From UBA1206 sp041672465 (GTDB lineage Bacteria; Bacillota; Clostridia; Oscillospirales; CAG-382), in assembly GCA_041672465.1 (NCBI GenBank), contig JBAYZO010000063.1, forward strand, positions 1 to 8,399: a stretch of 8,399 bases of DNA, in the 5' to 3' direction. The position numbers were made by a program, and so were the translations under genes. Shown one piece after another: positions 1 to 5,114 of this stretch. Numbering within the stretch: position 1 is the stretch's first letter; each line of letters starts with the position of its first letter. Under the pieces are notes generated by a model. It did not search any database. It had not been told where the DNA came from and saw only the letters and a list, made by a program, of their open reading frames with translations.

Positions 1-441
1 AATTATCTCGCCCAGCATATAAATGTACTGATGGAAATGCAGGGCGACGTTATTCTGACCCCTCATCCCGGCGAAATGGCAAGGCTTATGGGCGAGGATA
101 TCGAATATATCAGCAAAAACCGAATCGAGTGCGCCAAAGCTTTCGCGATGGAGTTCAGCCTTGTGCTTGTGCTTAAGGGTTATCACACCGTTATCGCGTC
201 CCCTGACGGGGGGGTGTACGTCAACACCACCGGGGATTCTTCGCTGGCGAAAGGCGGTAGCGGAGATGTGCTTGCCGGGGTGATAGCGTCGCTGGCGGCT
301 CAGGGCGTGCCCCCGCTCAAGGCGGCGTGCGCCGGGGTTTACGCCCACGGCAAGGCGGCTGACAACCTTAAGACGAAGTACGGCGCGAGGGGGCTTCTCC
401 CGCACGACCTGCCGGCTGAGATAGGCAGAATATTAGGCTGA
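1..441 (+). CDS. nnrD: ADP/ATP-dependent NAD(P)H-hydrate dehydratase, C-terminal part (5' end outside window)
   Basis: The reading frame is open from base 1, so the gene starts upstream of the window; the first in-frame ATG, at 31, is internal. The visible 146 residues are the C-terminal half of a YjeF/ribokinase-fold kinase domain. This enzyme dehydrates the damaged cofactors NADHX and NADPHX back to NADH and NADPH, using ATP or ADP, in the cytoplasm. Diagnostic motifs are LTPHPGEM, at about codons 19-26 of the visible frame, and the nucleotide-binding GGSGDVLAG stretch encoded near 252-281, which holds the conserved catalytic Asp. In many Clostridia the domain is fused to an N-terminal epimerase domain (nnrE); whether that is so here cannot be seen. 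The lipoprotein gene follows after 47 bases on the same strand, then alr, so one operon is likely. Family assignment is firm; fused or single-domain form is open. Confidence 0.9.
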   Translation, partial: NYLAQHINVLMEMQGDVILTPHPGEMARLMGEDIEYISKNRIECAKAFAMEFSLVLVLKGYHTVIASPDGGVYVNTTGDSSLAKGGSGDVLAGVIASLAAQGVPPLKAACAGVYAHGKAADNLKTKYGARGLLPHDLPAEIGRILG

Positions 442-488
442 AAACCGCCCGGTAGCATTTCCCAAAATACTTTTTTTCGGGGTGCTGC

Positions 489-1016
489 ATGAATAAAGTT
501 TCAGTTTCAGTTAAAATTAAAAGGCTAAATCTTCTTGTCGCTTTGGCTCTGGTTATATCGTTCTTGTTTTCCTGCGGGGCGGCCGACCACGCGGGGGAAA
601 TCAAGTCAAAGCTTCTAACCCCCTTTGAGTATGAAGTTCAAACCGACGAGTTTGCCTTCAAATACAAAAAAGAAAACGGCAAGGCTACCATGACGCTTAC
701 AAACCCGCAGACCCTTGAGGGACTTGAGCTTGTAAAAACCTCCTCGGGGATAACGGCGTCCTACGACGGGCTTGTGGTCACGCTTCCCGGCGCCGCCTCC
801 GCAAAGCTGTTCGCCCTTGACACCCTTGTCGACAAAGTGGTAAAAGCCATTGACGACAATTTATTTACCGTATCTACTTCAAACGGCGAGACCGCTCTCA
901 AAGTAATTGACGGCGAAAAGATCTATACCGTTTATTATGACAGCGATATCGGAAAGATAACCACGGCGGAAATAGCGCAGGGCTCGGCGAAGACGGCATA
1001 TAGTTTTATGCCGTAA
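489..1016 (+). CDS. small lipoprotein, possibly LolA-fold (YdcC/GerS-like)
   Basis: A 175-residue secreted lipoprotein. The N-terminus has basic residues (K9, K11, R12), a hydrophobic core at about 13-27 and the lipobox L26-F27-S28-C29, so Cys29 should be lipidated and become the mature N-terminus. The rest has no membrane segment and reads as alternating beta strands, ending in a K-I-Y-T-V-Y-Y-D pattern followed by a short I-T-T-A-E-I strand. That resembles the closing strands of LolA/LppX-like folds, but this is judged by eye only. Its position just upstream of alr matches that of the YdcC lipoprotein of Bacillus subtilis and of GerS (next to alr2) in Clostridioides difficile, which suggests, without proving, the same broad class. 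The ATG at 489 is preceded by a G-rich CGGGGTG sequence, a modest ribosome site. No enzymatic residues are recognised. Lipoprotein status is confident; role unknown. Confidence 0.82.
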   Translation: MNKVSVSVKIKRLNLLVALALVISFLFSCGAADHAGEIKSKLLTPFEYEVQTDEFAFKYKKENGKATMTLTNPQTLEGLELVKTSSGITASYDGLVVTLPGAASAKLFALDTLVDKVVKAIDDNLFTVSTSNGETALKVIDGEKIYTVYYDSDIGKITTAEIAQGSAKTAYSFMP

Positions 1017-1040
1017 TAAAAATAAGTACAAAGGAGTTTA

Positions 1041-1057
1041 TCCCGGAAAACCCGGGA
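1041..1057 (+). promoter_or_regulatory. leader hairpin upstream of alr
   Basis: TCCCGG (1041-1046) and CCGGGA (1052-1057) form a perfect 6-bp GC-rich stem with a 5-base loop. It lies between an AAGGAG (1031-1036) and the alr ATG at 1080. The 3' arm supplies most of a GGGAG (1054-1058), the only other Shine-Dalgarno-like sequence near the start, so folding would hide it. AAGGAG is 43 bases from the ATG, far beyond normal spacing. It could affect alr translation or be chance; there is no T tract, so it is not a terminator. Confidence 0.35.
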
Positions 1058-1079
1058 GACATATTGTGTGTAAAAATAT

Positions 1080-2192
1080 ATGGACGGACAAAGATCTCAG
1101 GCGATAATAAGCGGGGAAAGCATTAAAAACAATTTTGAATACATAAAAACCCTTGTGCCGAAAGAAACAAGGGTTATTGCCGTTGTAAAAGCCGACGCGT
1201 ACGGTCACGGCGCCGCCGAGGTATGCCATACGCTTGAAAAAGCGGGGTGCGGCTTTTTTGCCGTGGCGTCGTTTGACGAGGGAGTTAAACTCCGGGAATG
1301 CGGAGTGAAGAGCGATATCCTTGTCCTTGGGGTGACCCCTCCGCGTTTTGCCGACGAGATATGTTCAAACGACCTTATTCAAGCGGTTAATTCGGTTGAG
1401 TACGCAAAGGCTTTGTCTGCTTCCGCTCCTCGGCTTAGAGTTCATATAAAAGTCGACACGGGAATGTCAAGGCTTGGCCTGTACTGCCATAACGAGGGAG
1501 ATATAAGCGCCGCGACCCATGATATTTTACAAATAGCGTCCCTTGCTAACCTTAATATAGAGGGCATTTTCACCCATTACGCCTGTTCGGACAACCTGCC
1601 GCCGCCGGGCGGGGAGGATTTCACCAAAAAACAGTTTTTTATCTTTACAAAACTCTGCGGCGAGTGCGCGAAAGCCGGGGTTGAGCCGGGAATACGGCAC
1701 TGCTGCAATTCGGGCGGGATAATTAACTACCCCGAAACCTGCCTTGACGCGGTTCGCGCCGGTATTCTTCTTTACGGCTTTATGCCAAACGGCCAAAAGA
1801 ACAAGTCTCTTTCACCCGCCATGAGGTTTGTGTCCCACATAGCGCAGATAAGCAGGCTGAAAAAAGGCGACAAAGTCAGCTACGGCGGGGGTTTTACCGC
1901 GGAGCGCGACCTTGACGCCGCCGTGGTTTCGGTCGGCTACGCCGACGGTTTTTCAAGACGGCTTTCGGGGAACGCCTCCCTTGCCATAAACGGGGTAAGG
2001 GCAAGGGTGATAGGCAGGATATGTATGGATTTATGCGTGGCGGACGTCACGGGAATAAGCTGCAAAGTTGGCGACGAGGCGGAAGTGTTCGGGAACATAA
2101 TTACCGCGGATGAGCTCGCCCGCGCGCTCGGCACTATAAATTATGAGGTGCTGTGTTCGGTGAGCGGCAGGGTAGTTAAAAAATATATTTAA
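1080..2192 (+). CDS. alr: alanine racemase
   Basis: A PLP-dependent enzyme that interconverts L- and D-alanine, supplying D-alanine for peptidoglycan. Its 370 residues fit the family. The N-terminal TIM barrel carries the VVKADAYGHG motif, with K37 as the PLP-binding lysine, followed by KVDTGMSRLG and the GIFTHYACSD segment. NSGGI and RAGILLYG, which contribute to PLP binding, come next. The C-terminal beta domain has VSYGGGFTA with Y268 as the second catalytic base (Tyr265 in the Geobacillus enzyme), VGYADG with Y287, and GRICMD with C315-M316 near the active site. All expected catalytic residues are present. An in-frame stop at 1071-1073 means translation cannot start before 1080, although the ribosome site there is poor. 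It lies 63 bases behind the lipoprotein gene, probably in the same operon, and is convergent with mazF. Alr rather than a catabolic paralogue is inferred from the neighbourhood. Confidence 0.96.
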   Translation: MDGQRSQAIISGESIKNNFEYIKTLVPKETRVIAVVKADAYGHGAAEVCHTLEKAGCGFFAVASFDEGVKLRECGVKSDILVLGVTPPRFADEICSNDLIQAVNSVEYAKALSASAPRLRVHIKVDTGMSRLGLYCHNEGDISAATHDILQIASLANLNIEGIFTHYACSDNLPPPGGEDFTKKQFFIFTKLCGECAKAGVEPGIRHCCNSGGIINYPETCLDAVRAGILLYGFMPNGQKNKSLSPAMRFVSHIAQISRLKKGDKVSYGGGFTAERDLDAAVVSVGYADGFSRRLSGNASLAINGVRARVIGRICMDLCVADVTGISCKVGDEAEVFGNIITADELARALGTINYEVLCSVSGRVVKKYI

Positions 2193-2230
2193 ACAGCTTT
2201 TTGGAGCGGGGTAAAAGCGGGTTTTTGCCG

Positions 2231-2254
2231 TAAAAAAAGGGCGGCGAACCGCCC
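2231..2254. terminator. bidirectional intrinsic terminator between alr and mazF
   Basis: GGGCGG (2239-2244) and CCGCCC (2249-2254) form a perfect 6-bp stem around a 4-base loop, preceded by seven A's (2232-2238). Read leftward, the hairpin is followed by seven T's, a textbook intrinsic terminator for transcripts coming from mazF. Read rightward from alr, the tail is weaker (a T-rich stretch around 2262-2268), so it probably works less well for alr. Confidence 0.75.
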
Positions 2255-2310
2255 GGGTAATTTATTTTGGAGTGAAAACCCCGGTTTAATAGCAAGGCGC
2301 GATAAAAACC

Positions 2311-2363
2311 AAAAAGCTGATAAGGCATAAATTCGCTTATTTAGAATATCAGTATATCAGCTT
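2311..2363 (-). terminator. possible first terminator at the mazF stop codon
   Basis: AAGCTGATA (2314-2322) and TATCAGCTT (2355-2363) are perfect 9-base inverted arms with 32 bases between them. In mazF sense the second arm runs into five T's, then GG and five more T's. The hairpin overlaps the mazF stop codon (2357-2359). The long loop makes it a weaker candidate than the 2231-2254 hairpin downstream; it could instead protect the mRNA 3' end. Confidence 0.4.
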
Positions 2364-2761
2364 GCGGAGCCCTCGGCGCTCTCGGCTTCGCCGCCCTCGC
2401 CGGAGAGCCCGAATGACACGTTGATCGCCTCGTTTACCTGCTGCATCGTCGACTCGCTAAGATGCCCCATTTTATCTTTCAGCCGGCGCTTGTCTATCGT
2501 TCGTATTTGTTCGAGCAGCACGACGGAAGACTTTGAAAGCCCCGCGTCCGACCCGATTTCTATGTGAGTTGGGAGCCTTGCTTTGCCTGTCTGGCTTGTT
2601 ATCGCCGCCGCTATCACGGTGGGCGAGTAACGGTTTCCCACATCGTTCTGCACTATCAGCACAGGGCGAACCCCGCCTTGCTCCGAACCTATTACAGGCG
2701 ATAGGTCTGCGTAATAAATGTCTCCTCTCCTGATGGCATTGTTTCCTGTCACATAAATCAT
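2357..2761 (-). CDS. mazF: MazF/PemK-family mRNA interferase (NdoA/EndoA type)
   Basis: A toxin-family endoribonuclease that cuts mRNA at short specific sequences. The 134 residues contain the whole core: RRGDIYYADLSP, GSEQGGVRPVLIVQND, ITSQTGKARLPTH and LLEQIRTIDKRRL. R32 and T55 match the catalytic Arg25 and Thr48 of Bacillus subtilis MazF. After the core comes a tail of about 15 residues rich in G, E, A and S (120-134) with four glutamates and no basic residue, beyond the roughly 116-residue Bacillus protein. Start choice: the ATG at 2761 directly abuts its AAAAAGG sequence, whereas the in-frame GTG at 2752, three codons later, has that site at good spacing and may be the real start. No antitoxin gene is found on either side. 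The gene is convergent with alr, unlike the usual co-directional order, and divergent from the DUF2974 gene. Confidence 0.93.
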   Translation of the reverse strand: MIYVTGNNAIRRGDIYYADLSPVIGSEQGGVRPVLIVQNDVGNRYSPTVIAAAITSQTGKARLPTHIEIGSDAGLSKSSVVLLEQIRTIDKRRLKDKMGHLSESTMQQVNEAINVSFGLSGEGGEAESAEGSAS

Positions 2762-2894
2762 CCTTTTTCATTATCAAGTTATTCCTGTAACAGTATTTTT
2801 GCCAACAATCCCGCGTTTATTCCAAACTCAATTTAATATCTGCGTTAAGCGTGACAAACTGTAAAAAATCCCATGCGGGAGGGCGGAGTAAGTT

Positions 2895-2928
2895 AAAAAC
2901 AACGGCTTTAAAAGCCAAGGCGTTTTTT
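2895..2928 (+). promoter_or_regulatory. terminator-like fold in the leader of the DUF2974 gene
   Basis: GGCTTTAAAAGCC (2904-2916) is self-complementary, and the flanking AAAAAC (2895-2900) can pair with GTTTTT (2922-2927). The unit ends in six T's (2923-2928), directly before the GGAGG ribosome site at 2930-2934. It could attenuate transcription or mask translation. The GC part is short, so this is a weak candidate. Confidence 0.3.
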
Positions 2929-2939
2929 CGGAGGAGCGC

Positions 2940-4103
2940 ATGGCAAATCTTTTTGACTACCTTGACTGGCGCGGCGACTTAACTTTTGACCGGTCGCCGT
3001 TTTGCGATATCGACGCGCTTATTCTCTCCGAGCTCTCATATATCGATTACGCCGGAATCGTGCCGGGAATAAGAGACGGCGGGGGGGTAAAGCTGTCGGC
3101 GGCGTCGAGACGGTTTTTTGAACAGCGCGGCGGCGAAACCGGCGAAATAAGTCTTGGCGCTTTGATATCCCCCAAAATTATCCTCCTTTTAAAACGGGCG
3201 GCCTCGTCCGCTCGGTTTGGCGGGGAGGATGTTTTGTTTTACGAGTGCGCCGCCGACAGTCAAACCGAAGAGCAGTTCGGCGCGGTTTGCTTTTCCGCAG
3301 GGATTGGAACGCTGTTTGCCGCTTTCCGCGGCACCGACGACACGCTTGTGGGCTGGAAAGAAAACTTCAACATGACTTTCAGGTCGCCCGTTCCCTCCCA
3401 AATCCACGCCGAGCGCTATCTTCGCGCTCTTTGCGGAGCGTTTGATGGGAACCTTATCATAGGCGGCCACAGCAAGGGCGGGAACCTCGCCGTGTGGGCG
3501 GCGTCAAGCTGCGGGTACTGCGCCTCCCGGATTACCGCCGTGTATAACTTTGACGGCCCCGGGTTTTCCGTCGACTTAAAACAAAAAGACGGCTACGCCG
3601 GGATAAGCGGTAAAATCCGCACTTTTGTGCCCGAGTGCTCGGTAGTGGGGATGTTTTTAAACCATGAGGAAAAATATACGATAGTCAAGAGCGAAAACCG
3701 CGGGCTGTGGCAGCATGACGCGCTGTCTTGGGTTATAAGGCGAAATAAATTTGTTAAGGTGAGAACGCTTTCAAAAGAAATGGCCCGTCTTAACTTTGTG
3801 CTTTCGGAATTTCTCCGCGGCATGGATGACGACGCCAAGGAGCGTTTCACCGAAAGCTTTTTCGATATGCTTGTTTCGACAAAAGCCGAGACTCTCACCC
3901 AGCTGAAAAACGGCAAGCTAAGTCTGCTAAAGGCGTTCAGATCCGCCGAACCGGAGGTTAAAAAAGCTTTATTAGCGGCGCTGAAGCTGTTTTTAGGCGA
4001 GAGCGCCAAAGGCGCGGCGGGGTTTTTCAAAAAGCCTTTCTCGAGGGGAAAACAAATTGAACAGGCCGAAAACATGGTAAAAACCGAAAAAATCATAAAA
4101 TAA
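2940..4103 (+). CDS. Mbeg1-like (DUF2974) alpha/beta-hydrolase family protein
   Basis: A 387-residue cytoplasmic-looking protein with no signal peptide or membrane segment. The opening (ANLFDYLDWRGDLTFD, then DALILSELSYIDY) is typical of Firmicute DUF2974 proteins. The lipase-like fold shows GGHSKGGNLAVWAA with the nucleophile-elbow Ser178, then FDGPGF with D205, and LWQHDALSW with H259. S178, D205 and H259 are a plausible but untested catalytic triad. The remaining residues (about 270-387) are helical and rich in Lys and Ala. Esterase or lipase activity is the usual guess for the family; no substrate is known to me. The ATG has a good GGAGG site just upstream. The gene appears to stand alone: divergent from mazF, with a terminator directly after its stop codon. 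Family confident, function not. Confidence 0.88.
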   Translation: MANLFDYLDWRGDLTFDRSPFCDIDALILSELSYIDYAGIVPGIRDGGGVKLSAASRRFFEQRGGETGEISLGALISPKIILLLKRAASSARFGGEDVLFYECAADSQTEEQFGAVCFSAGIGTLFAAFRGTDDTLVGWKENFNMTFRSPVPSQIHAERYLRALCGAFDGNLIIGGHSKGGNLAVWAASSCGYCASRITAVYNFDGPGFSVDLKQKDGYAGISGKIRTFVPECSVVGMFLNHEEKYTIVKSENRGLWQHDALSWVIRRNKFVKVRTLSKEMARLNFVLSEFLRGMDDDAKERFTESFFDMLVSTKAETLTQLKNGKLSLLKAFRSAEPEVKKALLAALKLFLGESAKGAAGFFKKPFSRGKQIEQAENMVKTEKIIK

Positions 4104-4125
4104 AAAGCGGCAGAACCGCTTTTTT
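4102..4125. terminator. bidirectional intrinsic terminator
   Basis: AAAAAGCGG (4102-4110) pairs with CCGCTTTTT (4116-4124) around a 5-base loop and ends in six T's (4120-4125). It starts within the stop codon of the DUF2974 gene. Read leftward it also yields a hairpin with a T run, so it can end transcripts of the convergent XRE gene, whose stop codon is about 60 bases away. Confidence 0.85.
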
Positions 4126-4182
4126 CGTTACATAAAAGAATTTATTAACATTAGCCGTTTTGTTTAACCAAGGGTTTTTCCG

Positions 4183-5013
4183 CTAAAAGATCCAGTAAAA
4201 GAGCGGGATTGTGAGAAACCCCACCCAAGCGGGGTGCCAATAGCCGTAGACGCAGCCGATAAATAAAAATGCCGCGGTGACAAACACGGGGTAATTAAAC
4301 TTGCGTATCGAGCGGCAGGTGATGGCGTTGATAATGCTATTGACCACCGGTATACAAATAAAAAGAATCCAAGCGGGGTTCCAAAGGTCAAGCGTAAAGC
4401 CGAGAATGAGAAAGGCAATGACGGTGAACAGCCCTACGGGAAGATCCTTTAAATATTTCTTTTTCCTGTCTTTTATTTTAAAATGAATATGCGAGTGTTT
4501 TTCGCCTTTTCCGTGTATGTTTTCCCCGTCGGGGTCGTCGTCCCCAATTTCCCCCGAAAAAGAAACCCTCACGTCGCTTTTCCCCACGCGCTTTACCTTA
4601 ACGCCTTTCCAGCCGATATGAACCTCGTCATTTCCGTCGTTAACATGTATTCCGGACGCATCAATCGCCACTCTGTCTTTGCCGTCGACAATATGTATCC
4701 CCGCTTTGTCGAACAGCCTGCCGTTTTCCTCGTTTTGCTCATCCCCGTTTACTTTTTCCCCGTTCTCGCCCTCACCCGAATCTTGAGGCTCATCAAAAAT
4801 AACCTCGTCGGGGTCTACGTTGAGGAGAGTATCAATCGGCACTCCGTAAAGCTTTGACAGACGAATAAGGTTGTCGGTGTCGGGGCAGGCCTCGGCTCTT
4901 TCCCATTTTGAGACGGCCTGCCTTGATATCCCAAGCTTTTCGGCGAGTTCTTCCTGAGAAAACCCCGACTGCTTGCGGTAATTAAAAAGTCTGTTTGCCA
5001 TTTCAATGTTCAT
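4183..5013 (-). CDS. membrane-anchored XRE-family transcriptional regulator
   Basis: A 276-residue protein in three parts. Residues 5-65 are a Cro/C1-type helix-turn-helix; FSQEELAEKLGISRQAVSKWE (18-38) is the canonical recognition region. An acidic linker (about 68-100) follows. Residues 104-152 contain three repeats 16 residues apart, beginning at G105-I-H-I, G121-I-H-V and G137-V-K-V, which look like short beta strands, followed by an acidic and His-rich stretch. Residues 190-276 hold about four hydrophobic segments as two copies of a hairpin, each with W-x-P-A-W-x-x-F-x-x-I-P (211-222 and 259-270). It should therefore sit in the membrane with its DNA-binding domain in the cytoplasm. The ATG at 5013 has a good GGGAG site 7 bases upstream. 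It lies downstream of lnt on the same strand but has its own promoter-like sequence. Target genes and signal are unknown. Confidence 0.85.
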   Translation of the reverse strand: MNIEMANRLFNYRKQSGFSQEELAEKLGISRQAVSKWERAEACPDTDNLIRLSKLYGVPIDTLLNVDPDEVIFDEPQDSGEGENGEKVNGDEQNEENGRLFDKAGIHIVDGKDRVAIDASGIHVNDGNDEVHIGWKGVKVKRVGKSDVRVSFSGEIGDDDPDGENIHGKGEKHSHIHFKIKDRKKKYLKDLPVGLFTVIAFLILGFTLDLWNPAWILFICIPVVNSIINAITCRSIRKFNYPVFVTAAFLFIGCVYGYWHPAWVGFLTIPLFYWIF

Positions 5014-5043
5014 AATCGTTCTCCCTTGCTTGTTACTATATAA

Positions 5044-5072
5044 ATTATATATGCGGCGGGGGAGTATTTCTA
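5044..5072 (-). promoter_or_regulatory. probable promoter of the XRE regulator gene
   Basis: On the - strand there is a perfect TATAAT -10 box (5049-5044). With 17-base spacing the -35 position reads TAGAAA (5072-5067), a poor match. A promoter needing little -35 contact, or helped by a regulator, would fit. It lies in the 101-base gap after lnt, 30 bases upstream of the ATG. Confidence 0.5.
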
Positions 5073-5078
5073 TATACT
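5063..5078. promoter_or_regulatory. candidate operator palindrome over the -35 region
   Basis: AGTAT (5063-5067) and ATACT (5074-5078) are perfect inverted half-sites with 6 bases between them. The palindrome covers the -35 position of the XRE gene promoter, a typical place for autorepression by an XRE dimer. That this protein binds here is inference from position and symmetry. Confidence 0.4.
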
Positions 5079-5114
5079 TTGGTGTTCAGAATAAGGTTTC
5101 GCCCAAGAAAAGTG

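Noticed and set aside
2173..2328. Short - strand frame after mazF (ATG at 2328, about 50 codons) considered as a missing antitoxin
   Set aside because: It reads through the 2231-2254 terminator into the end of alr, lacks a good ribosome site, and shows no ribbon-helix-helix or AbrB-like pattern.
2762..2939. Promoters for the divergent mazF and DUF2974 genes
   Set aside because: The gap must hold both, but no -35/-10 pair stood out; a TTGGCA with a poor -10 on the mazF side was not convincing.
3593..4096. 167-codon open frame on the - strand
   Set aside because: It is a Ser/Leu-rich shadow of the DUF2974 gene with no ribosome site seen and no motif.
4483..4857. 124-codon open frame on the + strand
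   Set aside because: It lies antisense to the linker and repeat region of the XRE gene; no domain and no sensible context.
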